From positions 2,542,001 to 2,606,000 of the forward strand of contig NZ_CP014579.1 of assembly GCF_001634365.1 (NCBI RefSeq): a stretch of 64,000 bases of DNA, given 5' to 3'. Both the position numbers and the translations under genes were made by a program. Under the pieces are notes generated by a model. It worked only from the letters and a program-made list of their open reading frames with translations, searched no databases and was not told the origin of the DNA. Shown here one piece after another: positions 7,875 through 16,599 of the stretch (positions are counted from its first letter, which is position 1; each line of letters starts with the position of its first letter). Origin of the DNA: Paraburkholderia phytofirmans OLGA172 (GTDB taxonomy: Bacteria; Pseudomonadota; Gammaproteobacteria; Burkholderiales; Burkholderiaceae).

Positions 7875-9017
7875 TTGAACAAGAAAGTATTTGCCGCCGC
7901 TACTCTCGCAGTCTTCGCCAGCGCCGCCCACGCACAAAGCAGTGTCACGCTGTATGGCCTGATCGATGCCGGTTTCACGTATGTCAATCACGCCGGCCCC
8001 AAAGGCCAGCACCTCTACCAATACGGCGACGGCGTCTCGCAAGGCAGCCGTTGGGGCCTGCGTGGTTCTGAAGACCTCGGCGGTGGCCTGAAGGCGCTCT
8101 TCCTGTTGGAAAACGGCTTTAACTCCGGCACCGGCGCGCTGGGCCAAGGCAGTTCGCTGTTCGGCCGCCAGGCATTCGTCGGCCTTTCGAAGAACGGCAT
8201 CGGCTCGCTCACGTTCGGCCGTCAATACTCGTTCTCGACCGACTATCTGGGCGGCTCGTACGCCAACGGCGGCCAGACCGTCGCGGGCAACTACGCCTAC
8301 CACATCAACGATATCGACCAGCTCACGTCGAGCCGCATCAGCAACTCGGTCAAGTTCACCAGCGAGAACTTCGCGGGCCTGACGTTCGGCGCGATGTACG
8401 GCTTCTCGAACCAGGCGGGTGCATTTGCTGGCGCGCCGGGCGCTACCGGTTCGTCGTCGGCTTACAGCTTCGGCCTGAACTATGCGAACGGTCCGTTCGG
8501 CATCGGCGCGGCGTATACGGACATCCGCTACCCGGGTTCGGCATCGCCGACGACCTTCTCGACGACGCTCGCTAACTCGGCGATCAGCGGTACGGCTAAG
8601 GACCTGTCGACGGTCGGCGTCGGCACCAGGTACTCGATCGGCGCAGCTACGATGTGGGCTCTCTGGACGCACACGAACATCGAGCAGATCACCGGGCACA
8701 TGACGACGTTCAACGCGTACGAAGCAGGCGGCAAATACGCATTCACGCCGGCACTGACGGGCGCGCTGGGCTACACGTACATGCAGTCCAGGGATCTGAC
8801 CAACGGTCACTGGAATCAGATCGATGCCAGCGCCGACTACGCACTGAGCAAGCGCACCGACGTGTACCTGCTGGGCGTCTATCAGCAAGCTGCGGGCAAG
8901 ACGTCGAAGAATACCGATCTGCAAGCGCAGATTGGCTCTAGCGCGAGCAGCTACCTGCCGGCCGCAGGCGCAAGCACGCAACTGGCGGTTCGCGTAGGCC
9001 TGCGTCACAAGTTCTGA
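7875..9017 (+). CDS. general porin, Gram-negative (OmpC-like, trimeric)
   Basis: A 380-residue outer-membrane porin of the beta-proteobacterial family that allows passive diffusion of small solutes. The signal peptide (about 1-19, ending AHA) is followed by the family opening QSSVTLYGLIDAGF, then SRWGLRGSEDLGGGLKALFLLENGF, FGRQAFVGL and GSLTFGRQYS; the C-terminus RVGLRHKF ends in Phe as required for assembly by the BAM complex. The start is a TTG at 7875 with the ribosome site CGGAGAAT just before it; the open frame runs upstream to 7662, but that part lacks porin features and contains the preceding terminator. A strong terminator follows, so it is a single-gene unit. Confidence 0.95.
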   Translation: MNKKVFAAATLAVFASAAHAQSSVTLYGLIDAGFTYVNHAGPKGQHLYQYGDGVSQGSRWGLRGSEDLGGGLKALFLLENGFNSGTGALGQGSSLFGRQAFVGLSKNGIGSLTFGRQYSFSTDYLGGSYANGGQTVAGNYAYHINDIDQLTSSRISNSVKFTSENFAGLTFGAMYGFSNQAGAFAGAPGATGSSSAYSFGLNYANGPFGIGAAYTDIRYPGSASPTTFSTTLANSAISGTAKDLSTVGVGTRYSIGAATMWALWTHTNIEQITGHMTTFNAYEAGGKYAFTPALTGALGYTYMQSRDLTNGHWNQIDASADYALSKRTDVYLLGVYQQAAGKTSKNTDLQAQIGSSASSYLPAAGASTQLAVRVGLRHKF

Positions 9018-9068
9018 TCGGGTGTTGCCGGCGAGGAGCGCGAGTTCCTTGCTGTCCCGAGGTTCTGG

Positions 9069-9097
9069 AAAACGCCCTGCGGGGCGTTTTTCTTTTT
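9069..9097 (+). terminator. rho-independent terminator of the first porin gene
   Basis: AAAACGCCC (9069-9077), a TGCG loop and GGGCGTTTT (9082-9090) followed by TTCTTTTT form a canonical terminator 52 bases after the porin stop codon. Confidence 0.92.
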
Positions 9098-9148
9098 GGG
9101 GGGTGGTTCGAGTGCCATGCGACGCACTCTGCGCGCCCACGCCGACAC

Positions 9149-9472
9149 TTACGCCGCGAGCTTCATACTCACTAGCCGATTCAGACTGACGCCCTGCTCA
9201 GCCGCTTGCATTGCGAGCGCGCGATGCTGCTCCGGCGGTATCCGAACTCTGAACTCGCCGCTATAGCGCTTCTCGGCCAATGGTTCGGGTGCCGCCTCGC
9301 CGCTTTCCTGCATATCCGCGACTGCTTCGGCGACAGCTGCGCGAATGCCCTTCAGCGCGGCATCCGGCGTGCGCGCGAGCCACGATAATGACGGAAACTC
9401 CGCGCACAAGCCGACATGTTCGCCGTCCTCGGGCGACCAGGTAACGCGATAGGTGTAGTGATCAGCGGGCAT
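9149..9472 (-). CDS. hicB: HicB-family antitoxin
   Basis: A 107-residue antitoxin that should bind and inhibit the HicA RNase and repress its own operon. The N-terminal half is the partly degraded RNase H-like fold of HicB (HYTYRVTWSPEDGEHVGLCAEFPSL, then AVAEAVADMQESGEAAPEPL). The C-terminal part (SGEFRVRIPPEQHRALAMQAAEQGVSLNRLVSMKLA) is a ribbon-helix-helix DNA-binding segment. The gene overlaps the end of the toxin gene by 11 bases, in the toxin-first order typical of this family. It lies between a porin and a small membrane protein gene with no mobile element next to it. Confidence 0.9.
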   Translation of the reverse strand: MPADHYTYRVTWSPEDGEHVGLCAEFPSLSWLARTPDAALKGIRAAVAEAVADMQESGEAAPEPLAEKRYSGEFRVRIPPEQHRALAMQAAEQGVSLNRLVSMKLAA

Positions 9473-9713
9473 GTTGACTCTCCGTGAGCTTTTCTATGGC
9501 TTGTAATACCTGACGTACCTGATACGCCTTGGCTTTGCCGTTATCGTTTTGAATATTGACGCGAGGATCTCCCGGCCACGGCGTTTTGAACACTGCGTGG
9601 CTCGTGCCCGAGCGGCGTGGTTCGCCGAAATATTGCGTGCACACCTTAAGTAACGCCGAGAAACGGACATTGGTCGGCTCGCGGCGCATCTGGCCAAGAA
9701 TTTTCTCCGTCAT
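9462..9713 (-). CDS. hicA: HicA-family toxin (mRNA interferase)
   Basis: An 83-residue toxin of the HicA type, a double-stranded-RNA-binding-fold ribonuclease that cleaves mRNA when the antitoxin is lost. The catalytic histidine lies in GTSHAVFKTPWPGDPRVNIQ, and the C-terminal helix VRQVLQAIEKL follows. The N-terminal 30 residues (RREPTNVRFSALLKVCTQYFG) match the 'ndvrfsdLlrvle' type opening seen in longer HicA proteins. It is the first gene of the pair; a palindromic site lies 6 bases upstream of its start codon. Confidence 0.88.
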   Translation of the reverse strand: MTEKILGQMRREPTNVRFSALLKVCTQYFGEPRRSGTSHAVFKTPWPGDPRVNIQNDNGKAKAYQVRQVLQAIEKLTESQHAR

Positions 9714-9718
9714 GAATC

Positions 9719-9742
9719 AATGGTGCCATTAGTGATACCATT
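9719..9742. promoter_or_regulatory. candidate hicAB operator
   Basis: AATGGT (9719-9724) and ACCATT (9737-9742) are perfect inverted arms separated by 12 bases, immediately upstream of the toxin start codon. The C-terminal ribbon-helix-helix part of HicB makes an autoregulatory site here likely. The binding itself is an inference. Confidence 0.5.
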
Positions 9743-9871
9743 TTTCAAGCGTCAGGCTGAAGTGTGGCACTGAGCGAATCGATCAGCAGCGTCTTGCGCC
9801 ACCTGGCCACTTCCAGCGCTGCCGCCGCATCTGGTACGCTGCGCCCTTCGCTACCGCTTGCATTGGACTCG

Positions 9872-10261
9872 ATGGAAACCCCTTTCAATGACCGCGGTGT
9901 GTCGGTCACGCGCAACGCACTCTCGTCGGCCGGCCAGGTCTTTCCGCTGCGCGACATCGTCGACGTGCAGGTCGTCACCGTGCAGAAGAACAAAGTTCTG
10001 CCGCGCGCGATCTCGCTCGCCGGACTCGTCGGCGCTATTGCCGGCGGGATATTGCGCTCCCCCGTCGGCATGGTATGCGGCACGATGCTGATCGTGGTCG
10101 GCTGGCTCACGTGGGCGACTCAGGACATCACGCATCGTTTGATGGTGCAGACCGCGAATGGCCCGCGTGAAGCGCTCATGAGCACCGACCGCGAGTTCGT
10201 CGAGCGGGTCGCCGCAGCCGTGCACGATGCAAAGGCTGCCACCTCGGCGCCCGGGGCTTGA
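9872..10261 (+). CDS. DUF6232-like small membrane protein
   Basis: A protein of 129 residues with a soluble N-terminal part (METPFNDRGVSVTRNAL, FPLRDIVDVQVVTVQ) and two closely spaced hydrophobic segments (about residues 50-65 and 68-86), then a polar C-terminal helix with DREFVERVAAAVHDA. The pattern of a small beta-rich domain reading 'D-G-V-x-V-T' before a membrane hairpin fits the DUF6232 family, whose function is unknown. The frame is open from 9764; the ATG at 9872 is preferred because the family resemblance begins exactly there. No operon partner is evident. Confidence 0.65.
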   Translation: METPFNDRGVSVTRNALSSAGQVFPLRDIVDVQVVTVQKNKVLPRAISLAGLVGAIAGGILRSPVGMVCGTMLIVVGWLTWATQDITHRLMVQTANGPREALMSTDREFVERVAAAVHDAKAATSAPGA

Positions 10262-10332
10262 GCAACCGCCATCCGCAATCGCGCCACGCTCGGCCGCGCG
10301 CAAGCCACCGTGATCCGCCGTCCGCGCGACTA

Positions 10333-10346
10333 TTGACATAGATCAA
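10333..10346. promoter_or_regulatory. candidate FNR/ANR box
   Basis: TTGACATAGATCAA matches the FNR-type consensus TTGAY-N4-RTCAA exactly. It lies 72 bases after the small membrane protein gene and 256 bases before the aspartyl-protease-like lipoprotein gene, so it may give oxygen-dependent control of the latter. Chance occurrence is possible. Confidence 0.45.
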
Positions 10347-10601
10347 TGCTTGCACGGGCAACTTGCTAGCTGCCCCTCAAATCTTTACACATCTTTGCAA
10401 TTGTCCGCGGGTGGCCGTGTAGAGTCGCCGCTCCTGTTATCGCGTGTTCCCTCCCGCAGGCCCCCGCAAGCGTCCCGGTTTCCCCCGCCCACGCCGCAGC
10501 AATCCAGTGAGATTGCCGCCAGTGCTGTTCGAGTTGCCCAACCGGCAGCTCACGATGCATCGCCTTCGCCAGGGACCCGCCTTTTTGCAAAGCGTGATCC
10601 T

Positions 10602-11729
10602 ATGTCCCTGTCGTATCTCGATGCCGCGCGCCGGCATGTCGGTTTTCATTTCCGTCCTCATTTCCGCCTTCAATTTCGCCTTCAATTTCGTCGTTCTGCC
10701 GCAGCGGCGCTGGTCGCAGCCGGTGCGCTCGCCGCGTTGACCGGCTGCTCCGTCACCTTCCCCACCCCCACGCCGCCGGCCGCCAACGCCGCGCTGATCA
10801 ACGGCGGCAACGATGGCCTGCTGATTCCGCTGCACGTGGAGCGTGCCGACGAAGATCACGCACGCCTCGGCCTGCCGGTCCAACTCGACGGCAAGCCGGT
10901 ATACATGGCGCTCGACACAGGCACGCAAGGCACGCGAGTGTTGAAGTCGGTGCTGCCGGGTTCGAGCTATGCGAGTGCCGGCGGCGTGACGTCGTTGTCA
11001 TTCGCGAACGGCGTAGAAATTCTCGGGGCGGCCGTTAAGGTGCCGTTCAGCCTCGCCGGCACGACGCCAACGCCGATCGCCACACAAGCGGTGGACGTCG
11101 TGCGCTGCCTGCCGAATGCGCGGAAGTGCGTCGGGATGGACGGCTACACCGGTGAATTCGGCTGGGCGTTTTCCGGCATCGTCGGCGTCGGCGCCGCGCA
11201 GCCGGACGATAGCTGCTGCACCCAACCATTGCGTGCGTTGCCCGGCAACATCGGCCAACGTTATCTGGTGCACTCGAATTTCGCGAAGCCGTACATGGTG
11301 TTGAGCCCCTCGAACGCGATTACAAAGGACTACACGATGGTGCCGATGACGGTGTCGAAAGACGGCACGGCGCAATGGCCGCGAGGCTGCGTGAATGTGG
11401 GCGACAAGATGACCTTCTGCGCGCCGCTGGTGTTCGCCACCGGCAGCACCGGCATGATCCGCATCGAAATGGACAAAGCGCCCAACTGGACCGGTGACGG
11501 CGATGTCGGCAATGTGCTCGACCAGGGCAACTATGCGACGGCCATCGGCACGGGTTCGTGGGTGCACCGTTACGAGAAGGCGCAAGTCACGATCGTCAAG
11601 GCGAAGCCGGACGCTAGCCGGATCGTGGTCGGTTTGATGGCGATGCAGAATATCGACGTGCTGTTCGATTTCCCGCGCGGGCAGTTAGGTCTGCATGCCG
11701 CGCAAGAGAGCGAACGATTCGCTCCGTGA
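10602..11729 (+). CDS. lipoprotein with aspartyl-protease-like DTG motif
   Basis: A 375-residue predicted lipoprotein. An arginine-rich N-terminus with a small FRLQF repeat is followed by a hydrophobic stretch and the lipobox LTGC (Cys49). The mature part has VYMALDTGTQGTRVLKS (Asp105-Thr-Gly), the active-site signature of retropepsin-like proteases, in the context VQLDGKPVYMALDTGTQG expected for a retropepsin fold. I do not see a clear second catalytic motif, so activity would need dimerisation or may be absent. Four cysteines cluster around DVVRCLPNARKC and DDSCC. The start at 10602 gives the most sensible signal sequence; the frame is open from 10350. A candidate FNR box lies upstream and an unusual nested palindrome follows the gene. 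Confidence 0.7.
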   Translation: MSLSYLDAARRHVGFHFRPHFRLQFRLQFRRSAAAALVAAGALAALTGCSVTFPTPTPPAANAALINGGNDGLLIPLHVERADEDHARLGLPVQLDGKPVYMALDTGTQGTRVLKSVLPGSSYASAGGVTSLSFANGVEILGAAVKVPFSLAGTTPTPIATQAVDVVRCLPNARKCVGMDGYTGEFGWAFSGIVGVGAAQPDDSCCTQPLRALPGNIGQRYLVHSNFAKPYMVLSPSNAITKDYTMVPMTVSKDGTAQWPRGCVNVGDKMTFCAPLVFATGSTGMIRIEMDKAPNWTGDGDVGNVLDQGNYATAIGTGSWVHRYEKAQVTIVKAKPDASRIVVGLMAMQNIDVLFDFPRGQLGLHAAQESERFAP

Positions 11730-11745
11730 TGTTCATGGGTCGATA

Positions 11746-11841
11746 GAAAAGGCCGTGCGAATAAATGTACTGTGAACTGCACCCCAAAGGTTGGATCGGT
11801 GTCCAACTTTTGGGGTGCAGTTCATTTCGCACGGCCTTTTC
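11746..11841. terminator. long nested inverted repeat between convergent genes, probable bidirectional terminator
   Basis: The outer arms GAAAAGGCCGTGCGAA (11746-11761) and its exact complement (11826-11841) pair perfectly over 16 bp and would act as a terminator in both directions, with T-rich ends on each strand. The interior holds a second, separate palindrome (11773-11824). It sits between the convergent lipoprotein and glycogen phosphorylase genes. Confidence 0.75.
11773..11824. mobile_element. 52-bp palindrome resembling two abutted IS3-family terminal repeats
   Basis: TGAACTGCACCCCAAA (11773-11788) and its exact complement (11809-11824), with the extra inner arms GTTGGA/TCCAAC and a six-base loop, form a 52-bp cruciform. 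From memory, the sequence TGAACTGCACCCCAAAAGTTG resembles the ends of IS3-family (IS150-like) elements. No transposase and no target duplication are visible, so it may be an end-to-end remnant or a very small non-autonomous element inserted in the loop of the surrounding terminator. Confidence 0.45.
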
Positions 11842-11884
11842 TTATTTGAGCACGCATTTTAGCAAGCGCCGCAACACGCCCGCG

Positions 11885-14338
11885 TCACTCCATACTGAGC
11901 GGATTCACATGCCAGATGTTGCGCGCATATTCGCCGATGGTGCGGTCCGATGAAAACTGCCCCATGCCCGCGACATTCTCGATCGCGCTCTCGGCCCACG
12001 CGCGCTTGTCGACGAAACGCGCATCCACCTCGTCCTGCGCTTTCGCAAACGCGGCAAAATCGGCGAGCACCATATAGTGATCGCCCCAATCCACCAACGT
12101 GTGGAAGATGTCCGAGAAGCGCAGCGGATCGTCCGGCGAGAAGAAGCCCGTGCGAATCTGGTCGAGGGCCATGCGCAGTTCCGGATTCTCCTCGTACACA
12201 TGCCGCGGCCGGTAACCGGTGGCGCGCAGGTCGTCCACTTCGTCAGCGGTATGGCCGAAGATAAAGATGTTCTCGCGCCCCACCGCGTCGCAGATTTCGA
12301 TGTTGGCGCCGTCCATTGTGCCGATCGTCAACGCGCCGTTCAGGGCGAGTTTCATGTTGCCCGTGCCTGATGCTTCAGTGCCGGCCATTGAAATCTGCTC
12401 CGACAGATCGGCCGCCGGAATGATCAACTCGGCCACGCTCACGCCGTAGTTCGGCACGAACACTACCTTGAGGCGATCGCCGATCAACGGATCGTGATTG
12501 ACCTTCTCGCTGACGTCGCCGATCAGCTTGATGATCGTCTTCGCCATGCGATACGCGGACGCGGCCTTGCCGGCGAACATCACCACGCGCGGCACCCAAT
12601 CGCGCTCCGGATTCGCGCGAATCTGGTTATAGCGCACGATCACGTGCAGCACGTTCAGCAACTGCCGCTTGTATTCGTGAATGCGCTTGACCTGGAGGTC
12701 GAACAACGCATCGGGATCGAAGTGCAGTTTGGTGTGATGCGCGAGCCGCTGCACGAGCCGCAGTTTGTTCTGCCGCTTCGCTTCACGAAAGGCCTCAAGG
12801 AACGCGCCATCGTTGCGCAGATTGCGCAGTTGTTCCAGCTCGAACAGATTGCTGCGCCAATGCGTGCCGATCTGCTGATCGATCAGCGACGACAGCGACG
12901 GACTCGCCTGCGCCAGCCAGCGCCGCGGCGTGATGCCGTTGGTGACGTTGGTGAAACGGTCCGGATAGAGGCGTGCGAAGTCGGCGAAAATATCGCGCGT
13001 CATCAGTTGCGAGTGCAGCTTCGATACGCCATTCACCTTGTGACTCGCGACGATCGCCAGATACGCCATCCGCACACGCCGCTGGCCATATTCGTCGACG
13101 AGCGAAATGCGGCGGATCATCTCGCCGTCATGTCCCAATTGTTCGCTGACATGCTTGAGAAACCCCGCATTGATCTCGAAGATGATCTCCAGATGCCGCG
13201 GCAAAAGGCGAGCAAGCATCTCGACGTCCCACGTTTCGAGCGCTTCGGGCATCAAGGTGTGGTTCGTGTACGAGAAGATCCTTGTGACGTGCTGCCATGC
13301 CTTGTCCCACGGTTGATGATGAACGTCCACCAGCAAACGCATCAGCTCCGGAATCGCCAGCACCGGGTGCGTATCGTTCAAATGCACCGCGACTTTTTCG
13401 GAGAAGCGCCCGAACGTGCTGTGTGTGCGCTGATAGCGGCGAATCAGGTCCTGCATCGTCGCTGAAACAAAGAAGTACTCCTGACGCAGCCGCAACTCGC
13501 GGCCCGCCGGCGTCGAATCGTCCGGATAGAGCAGCCGCGAGACGTTCTCAGACATGTTCTTGGTGTCGACCGCGTTGCGGTAATCGCCGCGGTTGAAGGC
13601 GCCGAGATCGAGCTCTTCGGTTGCGCGCGCGGACCACAGGCGCAGCGTGTTCGTCGCACTGGTCGCGTAACCCGGAATCACCGTGTCGTAGGCGGTGGCG
13701 TTCACATGCTCGGTGTCGATCCACTCGACATGCTCGCCGCGTTGTACCGTGCGCCCGCCGAAATGCACCATGTACTTGATCTCGGGCCGCGGAAACTCCC
13801 ACGGATTGCCTGCGCGCAGCCAATAGTCCGGCGCTTCGACCTGCTCGCCGTCGACGATCTCCTGACGGAACATGCCGTATTCATAACGGATACCGTAGCC
13901 GAAGCCCGGAATGCCGAGGGTCGCCATCGAATCGAGAAAACAGGCGGCGAGCCGCCCGAGACCGCCGTTGCCGAGGGCCGCGTCCGGCTCGATATTGACC
14001 AGCGTGTCCATATCGACGCCGAGACTGGCGAGCGCCTCCTTCATCTGATCGTGGATGCCGAGCGCGAGCAACGCGTTCGTAAACGTGCGGCCGATCAGGA
14101 ATTCCATCGACAGGTAGTAGACGCGTTTGACGTCCTGTTCGTACTGCAGGCGCGTGGTCTTCATCCAGCGCGCGACCAGCCGGTCGCGCACGGCGAGCGC
14201 CGCGGCATGCAGCCAGTCATGCGGGTGAGCGGTGACGGCGTCCTTGCCGACGCCATACATCATGCGATTGGAAATTGAGCGCCGTAGCGCGTCGACGGTA
14301 CTGTTGAGCTGGTCGAATTCCAGATCGACGGCTGTCAT
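11885..14338 (-). CDS. glgP: glycogen/starch/alpha-glucan phosphorylase
   Basis: An 817-residue cytosolic enzyme that releases glucose-1-phosphate from glycogen or maltodextrin by phosphorolysis. Family signatures run through its full length: RVYYLSMEFLIGR near residue 75, AALGNGGLGRLAACFLDS, the active-site region HLNDTHPVLAIPELMR, FTNVTNGITPRRW, and the pyridoxal-phosphate lysine in EASGTGNMKLALNGAL followed by TMDGANIE. The length matches GlgP. The start is set at 14338, where GGAGG stands six bases before the ATG; an ATG at 14368 lacks this. The usual glg biosynthesis genes are not adjacent, so this copy is probably transcribed alone, ending at the shared bidirectional terminator. Confidence 0.96.
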   Translation of the reverse strand: MTAVDLEFDQLNSTVDALRRSISNRMMYGVGKDAVTAHPHDWLHAAALAVRDRLVARWMKTTRLQYEQDVKRVYYLSMEFLIGRTFTNALLALGIHDQMKEALASLGVDMDTLVNIEPDAALGNGGLGRLAACFLDSMATLGIPGFGYGIRYEYGMFRQEIVDGEQVEAPDYWLRAGNPWEFPRPEIKYMVHFGGRTVQRGEHVEWIDTEHVNATAYDTVIPGYATSATNTLRLWSARATEELDLGAFNRGDYRNAVDTKNMSENVSRLLYPDDSTPAGRELRLRQEYFFVSATMQDLIRRYQRTHSTFGRFSEKVAVHLNDTHPVLAIPELMRLLVDVHHQPWDKAWQHVTRIFSYTNHTLMPEALETWDVEMLARLLPRHLEIIFEINAGFLKHVSEQLGHDGEMIRRISLVDEYGQRRVRMAYLAIVASHKVNGVSKLHSQLMTRDIFADFARLYPDRFTNVTNGITPRRWLAQASPSLSSLIDQQIGTHWRSNLFELEQLRNLRNDGAFLEAFREAKRQNKLRLVQRLAHHTKLHFDPDALFDLQVKRIHEYKRQLLNVLHVIVRYNQIRANPERDWVPRVVMFAGKAASAYRMAKTIIKLIGDVSEKVNHDPLIGDRLKVVFVPNYGVSVAELIIPAADLSEQISMAGTEASGTGNMKLALNGALTIGTMDGANIEICDAVGRENIFIFGHTADEVDDLRATGYRPRHVYEENPELRMALDQIRTGFFSPDDPLRFSDIFHTLVDWGDHYMVLADFAAFAKAQDEVDARFVDKRAWAESAIENVAGMGQFSSDRTIGEYARNIWHVNPLSME

Positions 14339-15009
14339 CGAAGCCTCCGGGAAATGACGACGCGACATGCGCGAACCGCATAGGTGACGGACGGGAGGCG
14401 CGTGCCGGTCAGGCGGGTTAACAAACAGAGTACGACATTTTACGGCCCGCGAACATCGGCGAGCGCAAGCGGGTGTTCATGCACATGCCATGCCCGCCGA
14501 CACACGCTGCTTCACGGCTTTCGCGCACGTACCCGGTGCAGACGCAGCCGGTGCGCGGCACTGCGCGCGTGCATCGGCCCGCAAAACAGGCAAACGATGG
14601 CGAGCGGTGAAAGCCGCCTGCATGGGAGAGGCAGCACGATTATTTTTCCAACGTGTGACTTGCCGATGAATGCGTTGACCGGCTCTATATGTGATCAAAT
14701 CGGAGCGCCTCGTCTGCTGAACGGTGGTGCTGAAGTAGTGCGTGACAATGCCGAGGCGCACCAGTTCGAAGATGCCGCCCGGGCTTGACCGTTAGTTGCA
14801 TTGCAAGCGCTCGACAAAGCGCCCCACCCGCTGACCGGCCAGCACGATTTCCACGTCTCTGTAACAATCGCACCATTCGCCGCGCGAGCCGACCTGACTG
14901 CTCGACTCAGGCCCCGCGCGCTTCACGCCACGCAATCCTGCCGCTTGCGCGCCGCGCTGTCCCTCCGACGCGCCCGGCGCCACGGCATGCATAACCGACG
15001 AGCCACGCC
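14339..15009. other. divergent intergenic region, no supported gene
   Basis: About 670 bases between the divergent glycogen phosphorylase and MFS genes. Open frames here are short, arginine-rich and show no family resemblance. The segment 14630-14720 is locally AT-richer and may hold promoters, but no boxes could be assigned. Confidence 0.5.
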
Positions 15010-16443
15010 TTGCCCGATCACCCCAGCGCCACCCGTGGCGCCACGCTCGACCAAACCCTTCCAGCGGACGGCCCAATGAGCGCCGCCAACCGCCGCGCGA
15101 TGGCCGCGATCATGCTCGCGGTCGCGCTCGCCACGCTCGATACCGCGATCGCCAACACTGCCCTGCCCGCCATCGCCGGGGATCTGCACGCCGCGCCCGC
15201 GGCGTCGGTGTGGATCATCAACGCCTACCAGCTCGCGATGGTCGCAACACTGCTGCCGCTCGCCGCGCTCGGCGACATCGTCGGGCATCGCAGGATTTAT
15301 ATCGGCGGCATTGCGCTGTTCACGCTGGCGTCGCTAGCGTGCTCGCTCGCGTCGACGCTGCCAATGCTGGCCGCCGCGCGCGTGCTGCAAGGTCTCGGCG
15401 CGAGCGCGATCATGAGCGTCAACACGGCGCTGATCCGCTATCTGTATCCGCCGCATCGCCTCGGACGCGGCCTCGGCACTAACGCACTGATCGTCGGCGT
15501 GTCGTTTGCGGTCGGGCCGACGGTGGCGTCGCTGATTCTGTCCGTTGCCGCATGGCCGTGGCTGTTCGCGGTCAACGTGCCGCTCGGCCTGCTGGCGCTG
15601 GCCTTCGCGTGGCCTGCGCTGCCGCACACCGAGCGCGGCAAGCACAACTTCGACCCGGTTGCGGCGCTCCTCAACGTGATCACCTTCGCCGCGCTGATCT
15701 TCGCGCTCGGCGAGGCGGCCCAGCGCGCTTCGACGCAACGGGTGCTGAGTGCGGCCGCGGTCGCCGTGGTGTTCGGCGTATTGCTGATTCGCCGTGAAGC
15801 CGGTCACCCGGCGCCGATGCTGCCGGTCGATCTGTTCAAGCGGCCGGTGTTCGCGTTGTCGGCGGTGACCGCGGTGTGTTCGTTCGCCGCGCAAGCGCTG
15901 GCGTTCGTGTCGCTGCCTTTCTACTTCGAGGATGTGCTGCATCGCAGCCAGGTCGAGACAGGTTTTCTGATGACGCCGTGGCCCGTGGTGGTCGCGTTGG
16001 CCGCGCCGCTGGCGGGCAGTCTGTCCGATCGCTATCCGCCGGGCTTGCTTGGTGCGATCGGCCTTGCGGTGATGTCGGCAGGGATGGCGTCGCTGGCATT
16101 GCTGCCGGTGCATCCGCATGTGCTCGACATCGGCATCCGCATGGCGATTTGCGGCGCGGGCTTCGGCTTCTTTCAGTCTCCCAACCTGAAGGCATTGATG
16201 GCGAGCGCGCCACCCGAGCGCAGCGGCGGCGCCAGCGGCATCGTCGCGACGGCCCGGCTGCTCGGACAGACCACCGGCGCTGCGCTGGTCGCGCTGAGCT
16301 TTGGCATCGCCGGCCGGCACGGACCGACACTCGCGCTCAGCGCCGGCGCCTTCTTTGCCGGCGCGGCGAGCCTCGCGAGCGGACTGCGTCTGTTCGCGCC
16401 GTCGCACCGCGCGGGCGTGCACGCGAAAGCGTCGGCGGAATAA
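15010..16443 (+). CDS. MFS transporter, DHA2 (14-helix) drug exporter family
   Basis: A 477-residue inner-membrane proton-driven exporter. It shows the DHA2 pattern: a first helix with LDTAIANTALPAIAGDL (motif D1), WIINAYQLAMVATLLPLAALGDIVGHRRIY with motif A between helices 2 and 3, RVLQGLGASAIMSVNTALI (motif B) and GPTVASLILSVAAWPWLFAVNVPLG (motif C region). About 14 hydrophobic segments fit the length. The substrate is unknown. The TTG at 15010 is the longest start; an ATG at 15076 (MSAANRR) gives a more usual N-terminus and could be the true one. It is a single gene with its own terminator. Confidence 0.88.
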   Translation: MPDHPSATRGATLDQTLPADGPMSAANRRAMAAIMLAVALATLDTAIANTALPAIAGDLHAAPAASVWIINAYQLAMVATLLPLAALGDIVGHRRIYIGGIALFTLASLACSLASTLPMLAAARVLQGLGASAIMSVNTALIRYLYPPHRLGRGLGTNALIVGVSFAVGPTVASLILSVAAWPWLFAVNVPLGLLALAFAWPALPHTERGKHNFDPVAALLNVITFAALIFALGEAAQRASTQRVLSAAAVAVVFGVLLIRREAGHPAPMLPVDLFKRPVFALSAVTAVCSFAAQALAFVSLPFYFEDVLHRSQVETGFLMTPWPVVVALAAPLAGSLSDRYPPGLLGAIGLAVMSAGMASLALLPVHPHVLDIGIRMAICGAGFGFFQSPNLKALMASAPPERSGGASGIVATARLLGQTTGAALVALSFGIAGRHGPTLALSAGAFFAGAASLASGLRLFAPSHRAGVHAKASAE

Positions 16444-16446
16444 AAG

Positions 16447-16483
16447 AAACGGGCGCACTGCAGTGGCTGTGCGCCCGTTTTTC
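16447..16483 (+). terminator. rho-independent terminator
   Basis: AAACGGGCGCAC (16447-16458) pairs with GTGCGCCCGTTT (16469-16480) across a ten-base loop, followed by more Ts, directly after the MFS gene. Confidence 0.9.
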
Positions 16484-16599
16484 TAAACTGCCTGAGTCGC
16501 GGTATTTTCGATCCCGCCATGTCGATTCAGGCGTTTCTCTCCAAGCCGCTCAAACCTGGCATTTCAATCCCAGTCCTGCCATCCCGCCTGAGCGATCGA

